Shown here: piece by piece, positions 19,001-27,506 of the stretch
How the letters are laid out: each line of letters opens with the position of its first letter
Numbering within the stretch: the stretch's first letter is position 1
Source of the DNA: JAGTVG01 sp964543195
Lineage (GTDB): Bacteria > Bacteroidota > Bacteroidia > Cytophagales > Cyclobacteriaceae
Assembly: GCA_964543195.1 (NCBI GenBank)
Contig: CAZIXF010000001.1
Location: forward strand, 186,001 to 250,000
DNA: 64,000 nt
Reading direction: 5' to 3'
Program-made: the position numbers and the translations under genes
The notes under the pieces: generated by a model
Told to the model about the DNA's origin: nothing
The model's input: the letters and a program-made list of their open reading frames with translations, nothing else
The model's database searches: none

Positions 19001-20794
19001 TAGTTTTTCTCCCACCTGCCCGATCTTTTCGAGCGTTTCCTTCCGAACGCTTTCTTCAATTATGTTGTCCAGTCTCAGTTGCGGGATCTCATAGTCGGTG
19101 TATCTGAGTTTGTTTTTCCAGGCTTTGTTCACAAACAGGAATTTTCCATCCGGTGTAAATATCTGGATCAGGTCGTTGGCGTTATCAAAAAGGTTTTTCA
19201 GCTGGGCGTTTGATTTTTCGAGTGCATCCCTGACTTTTATTTTTTCAGTAATATTTTCTCCAATTAACGTAATGGAAGGAAACTCATCGGCTTCACTGTA
19301 AAACACAAATGAACTGAAACGGACTATGAAACTTTCCCTGAACGGACTTAGGATGTTTGCCTCTATTGAGCTGGAAAAACCTTTTCGTTCAAATAGCACA
19401 GTAATGGGATCGGTTGTGTTTTCCGATGTGTCGTGAAAATCAACGAAGTTCAGAATATCATGCCCGATCACCTTTTCTTTTTCAAGGCCCAGGAGTTCAA
19501 GAAAATACGAATTACAGTAATTAATTTTTTTATGTTCATCTACGGAGAGGGCAATCAGGTTGGATTTTTCAAGAGAGGATTGCAGTTTACGTTCTGATTC
19601 CTGCATGGCTTTTTCCCTGCTCTTTTTTTCTTCAGCGATTTTACGATCGCTTATATCTATTGAAGCCGAAATAAAACCGGTAAAATTTCCAAGGTGGCTG
19701 AACAAAGGCATGCCGGTGTCCAGTATCCAGCGGTACTCACCATGAAGGTTCTTCAAACGGTATGAGGCCTCATATTTATTATGCTTTTTGAAGGCATGGC
19801 TCAGTTTTTTTACTACCAGTTTATAATCCTCGTTGTGGATATTTTCCATCCAGCCGTCGTGCGTCTGATCTTTTAATGAACTACCTACGAATTTCAGCCA
19901 CTGTTTACTGAAGTAATAGAAATTATTGTGTTCATCAGACATTCTGAACATTACGGGGGAGTGCTCGGTAAGGGTCCGGAGCTTGTTATCTCTGTCGATA
20001 AACTGAAGTTCAGCATCTTTAAACCGTGTAATGTCTACTGATACAGAGAGAAATCCAAGAAAATTACCATCGCTGTCGAATAAGGGAATACCCGATTCGT
20101 AGATATTCCGGATCTCGTTATCCCACCGCAACAGCCGGTAAGATATTTCATATTTTGAAATTTTATCAAATGCTTTATCCAGGGTGTTGAGTACTGCGGA
20201 TCTGTCTTCACCGTAGATATGTGATGACCAGTCTTTTTTTAACTCCTGGTTTGATTTTTTATTTGTAAAATGCAGCCACTGTTTACTGAAATAATAATAT
20301 TCGTTTTTCTCATTGCTCATCCTGAACAGAACAGGTGCGATCTTCAACAGTTCGGCCATTCCAGGGTCCTTGTCGAGGAGGTTTTTCACGTAATGATCAG
20401 AGATCTCATGATGCCTCACCGGAAAAGACAGGGTAAAGTGACCTTCCTGATTTTTTTTAAGCTGAATGTTGATCGATAAAAGGTGACCATGGCTGTGTTT
20501 GAGTATAAAATCCTTTTCCACTGTTTCGTTTGCTCCCATACCCGCTATTGTTTCCCGGATCAGGGAAAGGGATTTTTTACCGTTTGGCTGATATTCCGGA
20601 AACAAGACACCCAGGGATACATGGATAATATCTTTTGCCTTGAATCCAAGTACATCGGTCAGATTATCTGAATCGATAATTACCAGATCCCTGAAATGAA
20701 CATTTAAATATTCCTGCGGGATCTCATTTTTCGATGTATTAGGATAATTACTGGTTTTTCTCAGCTTTTCTCCTGTCTTATTCACATTATACAT
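16046..20794 (-). CDS. Multi-PAS/GAF hybrid sensor histidine kinase with REC and Hpt domains
   Basis: The product is 1582 aa. Approximate order, by eye: degenerate PAS (30-130), PAS (155-265), PAS (275-390), PAS (405-525), PAS (530-650), GAF (655-815), PAS (825-945), PAS (945-1065), HisKA with SHEIRTPMNGIIGM (near 1095), HATPase with LSNLVSNAIKFTEGGG and GTGLGLAISREL, REC with MDIQMPEMDG (near 1390), and a C-terminal Hpt with ELHTMKGNAGTLGAEKF. No membrane segment is apparent, so it is probably cytosolic. The second and third PAS units resemble each other (RMSNEKNEYYYFSKQWL versus RMSDEHNNFYYFSKQWL), suggesting internal duplication. It is a complete phosphorelay in one chain with a receiver gene directly downstream. 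The signal is unknown. Confidence 0.93.
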   Translation of the reverse strand: MYNVNKTGEKLRKTSNYPNTSKNEIPQEYLNVHFRDLVIIDSDNLTDVLGFKAKDIIHVSLGVLFPEYQPNGKKSLSLIRETIAGMGANETVEKDFILKHSHGHLLSINIQLKKNQEGHFTLSFPVRHHEISDHYVKNLLDKDPGMAELLKIAPVLFRMSNEKNEYYYFSKQWLHFTNKKSNQELKKDWSSHIYGEDRSAVLNTLDKAFDKISKYEISYRLLRWDNEIRNIYESGIPLFDSDGNFLGFLSVSVDITRFKDAELQFIDRDNKLRTLTEHSPVMFRMSDEHNNFYYFSKQWLKFVGSSLKDQTHDGWMENIHNEDYKLVVKKLSHAFKKHNKYEASYRLKNLHGEYRWILDTGMPLFSHLGNFTGFISASIDISDRKIAEEKKSREKAMQESERKLQSSLEKSNLIALSVDEHKKINYCNSYFLELLGLEKEKVIGHDILNFVDFHDTSENTTDPITVLFERKGFSSSIEANILSPFRESFIVRFSSFVFYSEADEFPSITLIGENITEKIKVRDALEKSNAQLKNLFDNANDLIQIFTPDGKFLFVNKAWKNKLRYTDYEIPQLRLDNIIEESVRKETLEKIGQVGEKLSSPKIDTVLVSKSGEKINVTGSLSCSLHHGKIKEYQGIFYDITDRVRAEKAQHTYYRISNLAIHSANLETLFSDIYAELKNIINVDNFYIALYDRNRDRINFPYLIDENRSDKEIPGSRKFENGITEYAIHHKKPLFLYKKDLIRLKNEERLIIRGEIPQVWLGVPLILGGQVIGIIAVQDYHSAGSYTKRDLDLLVFISGQIANTIDRKRKEEKIKEQTARLQAIFESGDHMIWSINKKYEFTSSNNNFKQFIHSHIPAQAEYFPDPDKINKVNRLPFWKEKYQRVFNGEAVHFEARFVDIDTKKESWKYIVLNPIYIDLESVQEISGIAYDITANKRSQLALKESEEKFRNIFESFQDVFFRCDFNGNIILLSPSVKDIFGYEPEELLGKDITNYYLYSKNSKKLLRNLVRKKSQRNFEASVINKEGKILQCICNVRLIYDNNINTVAVEGVARDITKLKETNIELKQAKELAEKSLKVKELFLANMSHEIRTPMNGIIGMIDLLERTPITDEQSNYVKTIKKSSETLLNILNDILDLSKIEAGKMQLKKRAVNLKNVMDKIYSLFSQQALNKNINLYYHLNENLPEYAMIDETRLLQVLSNLVSNAIKFTEGGGSIDIQMKKAKIPGKRNMIKCTVSDSGIGISRENIKQLFTLFSQVDNSTTKAYSGTGLGLAISRELTKLMGGKIGVYSTLGHGSTFWFTFEAEPTDKNAKPGKKSPVDDIEVEGYFKDRKPKVLLVDDNIINRQVAGEILKKSGCEVDLVEDGRKSLDLVSRKQYDLIFMDIQMPEMDGITATNKIKKMDLDKYPPVIAMTAYSMKEDKERFLKQGLDDYIAKPIRSKDLLTKVRKWVNGEKEQPQPAVYEQDHPGQLINMEMVDQLRSLGGNDMIKEVFSEFIMETQQQFELCDLALQEKNFEKIRDELHTMKGNAGTLGAEKFSMEIEQVEKKLKNDDYEELEDDLDFLKTSFMNIEKNFRHLLKN

Positions 20795-20891
20795 AGTATT
20801 ACAGGATCGACCTTATATCAAATTTAAAGAATTTATTCCTTTAATTCATGATTACCTTTTAATAAAGTAAATTGAATGCTTTATCGTAATT

Positions 20892-21803
20892 ATGGCTGAA
20901 AATCGATTTAAACTGATCGCAATAGTGGGTCCGACTGCAGCTGGCAAGACGGAATTATCAGTGAACTTAGCTGCTGACCTGGATTGCCAAATAATTTCAG
21001 CCGATTCCAGGCAGATCTATAAAGAATTGAATATTGGCACGGCCAAGCCGGATAAAAGAGAAAGGAAAGGCATCAGGCATTATTTTTTAGATCATGTCAG
21101 TATTCATGAATACTACAGTGCAGGGCGTTTTGAACAGGAAGCCATTCAATTAATACGGGAACTCTCCAAAAAGACTGACCGGGCAATTATGACGGGAGGT
21201 TCGGGATTATATGTGGAGGCCGTTTGCGGAGGTATTGAAGAATTGCCGGGTCCTGATGAGAAGACCAGGGCCGAACTCCAGCATATTTATGACATTCATG
21301 GTCTGGCGGCCCTGAATCGTGAGCTGAAAGAGAAAGATCCGGAAACCTGGGAAGCCATCGACCGTCAAAACCCCAAAAGACTGATCCGGTCACTTGAAAT
21401 GATCAGGCAGACGGGTAAAAAACTATCCGAGGTCAGAACGGGCCGGAAAAAAGAACGGAATTTCGATATCCTGAAGATCGGACTTGATCTGGACAGAAAA
21501 GAGTTATATAAGAGAATAAATCATCGGGCCGACCTGATGCTGGAAACCGGATTGCTCAATGAAGTAAAATCGCTTCTTCATTTTAAGGAACACGTGGCGT
21601 TGAAGACCGTGGGATACCAGGAGTTTGTCAGTTATTTCGAAAATGAATACGATCTTGATGAGGCCATCAGGTTGTTCAAGCGGAACAGCAGACGATATGC
21701 AAAGCGACAGCTTACCTGGTTTAAGCGGGATAAAGATATTGAATGGTTTTACCCATATGATTATAAAAATATTATTCAAAAGATCAAAACATTCTTAAAA
21801 TAG
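20892..21803 (+). CDS. miaA: tRNA dimethylallyltransferase
   Basis: This 303-aa enzyme adds a dimethylallyl group to A37 of tRNAs reading UNN codons. Seen: the P-loop VGPTAAGKTELS near residue 12, DSRQIYKELNIGTAKP, MTGGSGLYVEAVCGG, and the C-terminal RRYAKRQLTWFKRD. The length is typical. It is divergent from the hybrid kinase gene and stands alone on its strand. Confidence 0.96.
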   Translation: MAENRFKLIAIVGPTAAGKTELSVNLAADLDCQIISADSRQIYKELNIGTAKPDKRERKGIRHYFLDHVSIHEYYSAGRFEQEAIQLIRELSKKTDRAIMTGGSGLYVEAVCGGIEELPGPDEKTRAELQHIYDIHGLAALNRELKEKDPETWEAIDRQNPKRLIRSLEMIRQTGKKLSEVRTGRKKERNFDILKIGLDLDRKELYKRINHRADLMLETGLLNEVKSLLHFKEHVALKTVGYQEFVSYFENEYDLDEAIRLFKRNSRRYAKRQLTWFKRDKDIEWFYPYDYKNIIQKIKTFLK

Positions 21804-22081
21804 CAAAATATTATCATAAAAAAACGATTGGTTGATGATGACAGTCTGGTGCTTTCGGAATTCTATGGAGTCGGTGGTATAGCAGGGGCTATCATGCTTT
21901 CCTTTTTCATACGGGATAGCCGGATGGAAGAAGCTTGTGCGGCTGCAGAAGGTTCATGGAATAGGTGGCAGCATCCGGGTGTTCAGACAGCAGCGGTTAT
22001 TATTGCGATATCCTATGCGGCTGTCGTCACATTAATCGAAGCGGAAATTACCAGGATCACCGTATCCAGGGTATCAGGTTC
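21804..22081. other. Unresolved 278-bp stretch between miaA and asnA
   Basis: A plus-strand frame from a TTG at 21828 runs to 22178 (116 codons). It would encode a hydrophobic peptide (FYGVGGIAGAIMLSFFIR and QTAAVIIAISYAAVVTLIE), but it lacks a ribosome site and its end lies inside asnA on the other strand. Its composition is coding-like over the first 85 codons, so it could be a decayed membrane-protein gene. I do not call it a gene. Confidence 0.3.
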
Positions 22082-23116
22082 TCAAAACAACATGATATTG
22101 GCACTCCTGCAGGCCTCAGTCATATCTTGTGGCCATACATTGGCCTGGACTTCGCCGATGTGGGCCTTTCTGAGGTAAAACATGGCCAGTCTGGACTGTC
22201 CGATACCCCCTCCTATGGAATTCGGAAGTTCATTGTTTATCAGCATCTGATGGAAATCAAGTTGTATCCGGTCGGTAGTATTGGTCAGTTTAAGCTGTTC
22301 AAGAAGTGATTCTTTATTAACCCGTATCCCCATCGAAGAAATTTCAAAAGCTGAATTCAAAATTGGATTCCAGAGAATGATGTCTCCATTAAGTCCGTTA
22401 TAACCATTAAGGGTGGGGGTAATCCAGTCGTCGTAATCCGGAGCCCTTCCATCGTGTTTTTCACCATTCTTAAGACTGTTGCCAATCCCGATCACAAAAA
22501 CAGCGCCATGCTCACGGGCAAATTCATTTTCCCTTTCTTTGGGGCTCATTTCCGGATATTTTTCCAGCAATTCTTCTGTATGTATAAAAGTTATCTTATC
22601 CGGTAAAACCGGCTCAATGTTGGAATAATTCTCATATACCACAAATTCAATCCTTTTGATAACCTCATAAATTTTGGTTACTGTCTTTTTTAAGAAATTC
22701 AGCGTTCTTTGTTTTTCATTGATCACCAGTTCCCAATCCCATTGATCCACATATAATGAATGTATGTTATCCATCTCCTCGTCGGGTCGTATGGCGTTCA
22801 TGTCGGTATATATGCCAAAACCTTCCTTTATATTGAGGTTGGCAAGCGCCACTCTTTTCCATTTGGCAAGAGAATTCACCACTTCAACCTCACGATCGCC
22901 AATATCTTTGACAGGAAAAGTGACTTTTCGTTCAATACCGTTCAGGTCATCATTGATCCCTGTTCCCTTGAGTACAAACAGGGGGGCGGTAACCCTTAAT
23001 AATTTCAGCTCGGACGACAGGTGTTGCTGAAATTTATCTTTCACCAGCTTAATGGCTAATTCAGTCTGGTGAAGGTCCAGTAAGCTCTGGTAATTTTCAG
23101 GAAGATATAATTTCAT
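22082..23116 (-). CDS. asnA: Aspartate--ammonia ligase
   Basis: This 344-aa asparagine synthetase uses ammonia and ATP and is related to class II aminoacyl-tRNA synthetases. Seen: LHQTELAIKLVKDKFQQ near the start, LFVLKGTGINDDLNG, the DMNAIRPDEE segment, and the C-terminal class II motif GGGIGQSRLAMFYLRK followed by HIGEVQANVWP. The length is normal for the family. A 5' leader of roughly 190 nt with strong inverted repeats precedes it (see 23233-23317). Confidence 0.97.
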   Translation of the reverse strand: MKLYLPENYQSLLDLHQTELAIKLVKDKFQQHLSSELKLLRVTAPLFVLKGTGINDDLNGIERKVTFPVKDIGDREVEVVNSLAKWKRVALANLNIKEGFGIYTDMNAIRPDEEMDNIHSLYVDQWDWELVINEKQRTLNFLKKTVTKIYEVIKRIEFVVYENYSNIEPVLPDKITFIHTEELLEKYPEMSPKERENEFAREHGAVFVIGIGNSLKNGEKHDGRAPDYDDWITPTLNGYNGLNGDIILWNPILNSAFEISSMGIRVNKESLLEQLKLTNTTDRIQLDFHQMLINNELPNSIGGGIGQSRLAMFYLRKAHIGEVQANVWPQDMTEACRSANIMLF

Positions 23117-23232
23117 AAAGCCTTTTCTAAATATATGATTAATCCTTATAACAATACCTATTATCTAAATTGAAGTCTTGTGCTACAAACTCTCTTTAAT
23201 TGCCTGTTGCTGTTTCTATAAAACCTTATCAC

Positions 23233-23317
23233 GGCTCCCCGATGGATTAATCCCCGTTTAAAAGTCTACATGGGACAGCAGGGAGCCAACTTATTTAAAG
23301 ACCTCCCTGCAAAAATA
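23233..23317 (-). promoter_or_regulatory. asnA promoter and leader with alternative stems
   Basis: On the minus strand a perfect Bacteroidota -7 box TATTTTTG lies at 23317-23310. It is followed by three related arms: A GCAGGGAG (23310-23303), B GGCTCCCTGC (23287-23278) and C GGGGAGCC (23240-23233). B can pair with A or with C, but not both. The likely transcript start falls within arm A. The A/B repeat may therefore be a DNA operator over the start site, while B/C (about 55 nt apart) would be an RNA stem in the leader. No known riboswitch was recognised. The leader runs about 190 nt to the asnA ATG at 23116. Confidence 0.5.
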
Positions 23318-23572
23318 AGGAATAAATAAATGTATTTTGCAAAATTTAGGGGGATTAGTTATGGTTTTGATAAAAAAAATTAAAAATCGCCATCAGATAT
23401 CAATATTTTTTGATTTATTTAGCATTTTTTAAATTTTAGCGTCTTGTATATGGATTATATTACCGAATCCATGAACATTGGGTGTTTCCATTGTTTTATT
23501 TGCAATTGAATTCATTGGGCTTGACAGGGAAAAATGTGCTTATTGTGGGATATTTTAATTCAGTGGGCGTAA
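23318..23572. other. AT-rich intergenic stretch
   Basis: This lies between the asnA promoter and the end of the AraC-type gene. I see no reading frame, RNA structure or repeat here that I can support. Confidence 0.6.
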
Positions 23573-24664
23573 TTATCCCATGTAGTATTTTTGCCTGTAT
23601 TGGGCAGGAGACATGCCGGCATATTTTTCAAACAACATATTAAAGGCATTTCTGGAATTAAAGCCACTGTCGTATCCGATTTTTAAAACGGTTTTATTTT
23701 CAAATTGTGGATCGGTCAGGCGGTTTTTGGCCTCCTCGACCCTGTATTGATTAATATAAGAGTAAAAATTCCGGTCGAGCTGGCCGTTTATTATCTGTGA
23801 CACATGAGATACCGGCATATCCAGTTTGCCGGAAAGATCGTCCAATGTCAATTCCGGATTCAGATAGGGCTTTTCATTTTCCATGTAGTTGCTTATCCTT
23901 GTCGCAAGTGCTTTGGTATCGGATTCTGTCAGCCTGGAAAGAAAATCATCCGGTTCCGATTCGGATAAAATGTACAATTCAGGCTGTCTCGATCCAAAAT
24001 AACTAACCATGAATGAGATAAGGGTAAGTCCCACACCAGGAATGGCATATAAGGAACTGATAAATTCGGCATTCATAATATACAGCAGAAAGATTATTGC
24101 ATAAACGATATATGACAGGATAAAAATAATTGCGATATAATGTACCCAGCTCAATGTAATTTTTGGTGATTCAAAGGAGTAGACCAGGGTCATTTTTTTC
24201 TGATGACGTTTTACCAGCCACATGACCAGTGTTCCATAAATAACCAAAGAAAAAATCAAAAAAAGTGCCCTTATAAAATATAGAATATAAAAAGGATCGT
24301 TTTCATTCAGATTGCCTGAAGTGATCTGTTGATTGGTAAAAAATACAAGATGAATAAAAACCAGAATAATGTATGCGTAAAAATGTGTGGAATCTTTCCA
24401 GGTAAAGATCGGGTTATCATCGAGCAATTTGTCGATATACAGATATAAAAAGGGGCCAAAGGTAAGGGAATAAAAACTGAAATTGGATGTATACTGATGC
24501 AACGGGTTGTTTTGGTGATCTAATAACATATTTAATAATTCCGCGGCGATGAATAACATCCATATACCGAGAATCTTATCCGGAAGGGTTTTTGACCTTC
24601 TGGCAAACAAAATCAAGGCTGCAAATACACTTTGCGCTATTCCTATATGAAAAATTGCTTCCAT
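23573..24664 (-). CDS. Membrane-anchored AraC-family transcriptional regulator
   Basis: The product is 363 aa. The first ~225 residues hold about seven hydrophobic segments (for example FFLLYIMNAEFISSLYAIPG). Residues about 255-360 form the two-helix-turn-helix AraC domain: LTLDDLSGKLDMPVSHVSQI, then VLKIGYDSGFNSRNAFNMLF, ending SPAQYRQKY. The layout, a 7TM-like sensor fused to AraC, is common in Bacteroidota. Target and ligand are unknown. It stands alone, about 137 bp from the next gene. Confidence 0.9.
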   Translation of the reverse strand: MEAIFHIGIAQSVFAALILFARRSKTLPDKILGIWMLFIAAELLNMLLDHQNNPLHQYTSNFSFYSLTFGPFLYLYIDKLLDDNPIFTWKDSTHFYAYIILVFIHLVFFTNQQITSGNLNENDPFYILYFIRALFLIFSLVIYGTLVMWLVKRHQKKMTLVYSFESPKITLSWVHYIAIIFILSYIVYAIIFLLYIMNAEFISSLYAIPGVGLTLISFMVSYFGSRQPELYILSESEPDDFLSRLTESDTKALATRISNYMENEKPYLNPELTLDDLSGKLDMPVSHVSQIINGQLDRNFYSYINQYRVEEAKNRLTDPQFENKTVLKIGYDSGFNSRNAFNMLFEKYAGMSPAQYRQKYYMG

Positions 24665-24801
24665 GTGCCCTATATTGGGATAAATATAATGATTTTTATA
24701 ACATATTGTATTTTATTAATGATAAATTGTGGATAAATTGTAACCTGCCTGTGTGATTTAAAATTGAAAATCCGGATGGTAAGTCAGAGATCCAGATGGC
24801 A

Positions 24802-25281
24802 TCACAATACTGCCCTTACGAAATGATAGGTTAAGAGACCGGATACCACAAGCTTTGCCGCCGTTCCGGTGAGGAATCCGATAAATGAGCCAAGTCCTGA
24901 CTTCAAGGCTTTTTTGGCATCCTTGCCACTGATGATTTCGCCCAGGTAGGCGCCTATAAACGGCCCGATTATTATTCCCAGCGGCGGGAAGAAGAACAAG
25001 CCGATCAGAAGTCCCGCCACACTTCCGTAAACCCCATATCGGCTTCCCCGGTAATAACGGGTGCCATAGACCGGGATTACCAGGTCAAGGACCGTAACCG
25101 CTACGGTGATCAATGCCCATATGCCCAGGAATTTCCAGGTGAAAGGATTTTCGCCGGGTTGCAACTGCTGTATCAGGAGCCCCAGGTAACTTATAAGTGG
25201 TCCCGGCAGGACGGGTAATATACATCCGATCAATCCTATAATGATTAAAATAAACCCGGCAATTATTAAGAATACTTCCAT
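24802..25281 (-). CDS. DUF456 family membrane protein
   Basis: The product is 159 aa, almost entirely hydrophobic, with about four membrane segments. The Gly/Pro-rich start (FILIIIGLIGCILPVLPGP) and the middle IIIGPFIGAYLGEIISGK fit DUF456. The function is unknown. It begins 27 bp after the TauE/SafE-like gene ends and is probably in the same minus-strand transcript. Confidence 0.85.
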   Translation of the reverse strand: MEVFLIIAGFILIIIGLIGCILPVLPGPLISYLGLLIQQLQPGENPFTWKFLGIWALITVAVTVLDLVIPVYGTRYYRGSRYGVYGSVAGLLIGLFFFPPLGIIIGPFIGAYLGEIISGKDAKKALKSGLGSFIGFLTGTAAKLVVSGLLTYHFVRAVL

Positions 25282-25308
25282 ATTTAAATTGAAATTCTGT
25301 TTTAATAC

Positions 25309-26082
25309 TCAAATAATGCCTGCAGCCAGGCCGGCCCCAACGATAATGAGGAATATCCCCACCAGCAACCGGATGGAATCATAAGTTACTTTCTTTAAAA
25401 GAATACGACCAATCACCGCACCGGTAAAGGCAGAACCAACAGCCACAATCAGTAAAAGAGTATGTTCGATTAATTCTTTTGAAAAATAGCTCGATGCGTA
25501 AATGGTAGTCCTGACCACATCCACGATAAGCGATATAGTTATACCCGTAGCGATAAAACCTTCCTTGGATAATCCTGTTTTTATCAGGAAGGCACTTCTC
25601 ATTGCTCCCTGGTGGCCTGATAATCCACCGAAAAAACCACTGATCAATCCCCCGACCCATAATTTATTCCTGTCAAACGAAATATTTCGCATCTTCGGCA
25701 ATATTTCAAAGAGTGCAAAAAAGATCATTACAATGCCGATTATGGCTGTAACGGGCTGAATCGAAAATTCTATGCCCTTCAGGTTAAAATCCCACGATTT
25801 CTGCCATTCAGATAATTTTACGAGCAGGTAGGCCCCTCCGAAGGCTGCGGGGATAGCGGCCAATCCAAATTTTAAAAATACCTCTTTATTGGTTTTGCCT
25901 CCAATCAGCGTGAATTTAAAAATATTGTTAAGAAAATGTACGATTGCCGTGAGCGCTATGGCCACCTCTACAGGAAAAAACAGGGCGAAAACGGGCATTA
26001 ATATGGTTCCCAGTCCAAAACCTGATAAAAATGTCAACAGAGAGGCTGCCAGGGCAGCACCGCCTACCAAAACAAAATCCAT
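25309..26082 (-). CDS. Sulfite exporter TauE/SafE family permease
   Basis: This 257-aa polytopic membrane protein has about eight hydrophobic segments in two homologous halves. The halves carry the family's Gly-rich turns: FLSGFGLGTILMPVFALFFP at the start and SGFFGGLSGHQGAMRSAFL in the middle. Family members export sulfite, sulfoacetate or other organic anions; the substrate here is not deducible. It starts 3 bp after the monooxygenase-like gene. Confidence 0.9.
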   Translation of the reverse strand: MDFVLVGGAALAASLLTFLSGFGLGTILMPVFALFFPVEVAIALTAIVHFLNNIFKFTLIGGKTNKEVFLKFGLAAIPAAFGGAYLLVKLSEWQKSWDFNLKGIEFSIQPVTAIIGIVMIFFALFEILPKMRNISFDRNKLWVGGLISGFFGGLSGHQGAMRSAFLIKTGLSKEGFIATGITISLIVDVVRTTIYASSYFSKELIEHTLLLIVAVGSAFTGAVIGRILLKKVTYDSIRLLVGIFLIIVGAGLAAGII

Positions 26083-26085
26083 TTT

Positions 26086-26382
26086 TTAGAGTCCGGCTAT
26101 ATAGGTATAATTTTTGAAAACAGGTTCGGATTTGCAATTGGGATACAGGATGTCAACAAACTCCTTGGTATAACCTGCTTTCTGATGCTTTTCTTCCGCT
26201 CCCTCACTTTCAAATATCATTAAATGCAGAAATTTGAATTCATTGGCCTCTTCCTGGAGAGATACATAGATCTTCGTACCGGGTTCGGATACATGAACAA
26301 TGCGGACAAATTTGTTTATAGCTTCTTTTACTATTTCGATCTTATCCTTTTTCACAACAAATTCGGATGTTTTTGCAATCAT
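26086..26382 (-). CDS. ABM-domain (quinol monooxygenase-like) protein
   Basis: This 98-aa single-domain protein of the antibiotic biosynthesis monooxygenase fold has a dimeric alpha/beta pattern: IVHVSEPGTKIYVSLQEE, KFLHLMIFESEGAEEKHQ and EFVDILYPNCKSEP. Such proteins act on quinones or small aromatics, or are uncharacterised; no cofactor is needed. First gene of the minus-strand set with the permease and DUF456 protein. Confidence 0.8.
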   Translation of the reverse strand: MIAKTSEFVVKKDKIEIVKEAINKFVRIVHVSEPGTKIYVSLQEEANEFKFLHLMIFESEGAEEKHQKAGYTKEFVDILYPNCKSEPVFKNYTYIAGL

Positions 26383-26487
26383 TATTTTCTGGTGTTTATT
26401 AATTGAATATAAAACTTTTTTTAGTCATGATAGCCAAAAATCTAATTTAATCCGAATTTTACAGATAGTAAGAAAAAATTATGTTTT

Positions 26488-27333
26488 ATGGTCCCAGAAA
26501 AAATTGTCGCATTATTAACAGATTTTGGTACGGAAGACCATTTCGCAGCGACCATGAAAGCCGTAATGCTTGGCATTGATCCGCGAATCCGTATCTTTGA
26601 TATTTCCCACCGGATTCAACCTCAGAATATTCTGGAAGCTGCCTTTACCCTGTCCGACACTTTACCTTACTGGCCTGAGAACACCCTGTTTGTTGCGGTG
26701 GTGGATCCCGGTGTGGGTACGGAAAGAAAATCAGTTGCGACAGTTTTGAATACCGGCCACCACGTGGTATGCCCGGATAACGGTTTGCTGACATTGATCG
26801 ATAAAACACCGGGAATAAAGACTATCCGTCTTATCAATGAGAAGGAGCAAAGAAGACCGGGGTCAGAAGATTCCCATACCTTTCATGGCCGGGATATTTA
26901 CGCCTGGGTAGCCGGGAGGTTGGCAGCCGGAAAAATTGTTTTGGAGGAACTTGGCCCTGAAATGGAGGACGATATTGTTAAGCTTAAAATTGAGGATCCG
27001 GGTAGTGAGGACGAATATCTGAAGGGAACGATCGTAAAGGTAGAACGACCTTTCGGGAATTTAAGTACCAATCTTGAAGGCTCCTTCATATTCGACAGCA
27101 ATATTCAATATGGTGATAATGTGCGGATAAGAATTTTTGAAGAGGATGAATTGAGATTTGAAAAAAAAATCAAGTTTGTCCCCACCTTCAACAAGACTAT
27201 GCCGGGGGAGCCGCTTGCCTATATAGATTCGTCCGGGAGATTGGGTCTGTCGGTCAACCAGGGGGATTTCAGTAAAAAATATGCAATTAAAAGCGGCTCT
27301 TTCTGGGTAATACAAATTGGCCGTTCAGAGTAA
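26488..27333 (+). CDS. SAM hydroxide adenosyltransferase family protein (DUF62)
   Basis: This 281-aa protein is related to chlorinase/fluorinase. Most bacterial members hydrolyse S-adenosylmethionine to adenosine and methionine. Seen: LLTDFGTEDHFAATMKAV near the start, VAVVDPGVGTERKSV, VCPDNGLLTLI, HTFHGRDIYAWVAGRL and ERPFGNLSTN. The halogenase-specific active-site loop is not recognisable, so hydrolase is the better guess. Divergent from the ABM gene. Confidence 0.9.
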   Translation: MVPEKIVALLTDFGTEDHFAATMKAVMLGIDPRIRIFDISHRIQPQNILEAAFTLSDTLPYWPENTLFVAVVDPGVGTERKSVATVLNTGHHVVCPDNGLLTLIDKTPGIKTIRLINEKEQRRPGSEDSHTFHGRDIYAWVAGRLAAGKIVLEELGPEMEDDIVKLKIEDPGSEDEYLKGTIVKVERPFGNLSTNLEGSFIFDSNIQYGDNVRIRIFEEDELRFEKKIKFVPTFNKTMPGEPLAYIDSSGRLGLSVNQGDFSKKYAIKSGSFWVIQIGRSE

Positions 27334-27506
27334 TTTCCAACGCAGGGGGCTGCTACAACAACGATTATATCCGTGCCTGAAGATCCGGGTGATTGTTAAT
27401 AATCAAAAACATGAAAGCTGTTTCTTTGGGATATTGATAATAAATTCATGTTTTTATCGCTATTATTACATGATCACAGACTTGATGTCAATAACAGGAA
27501 AACGAC

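Noticed and set aside
23160..23317. tmRNA or 6S RNA in the asnA leader
   Set aside because: No tRNA-like T arm, no tag reading frame and no long closing helix between the ends.
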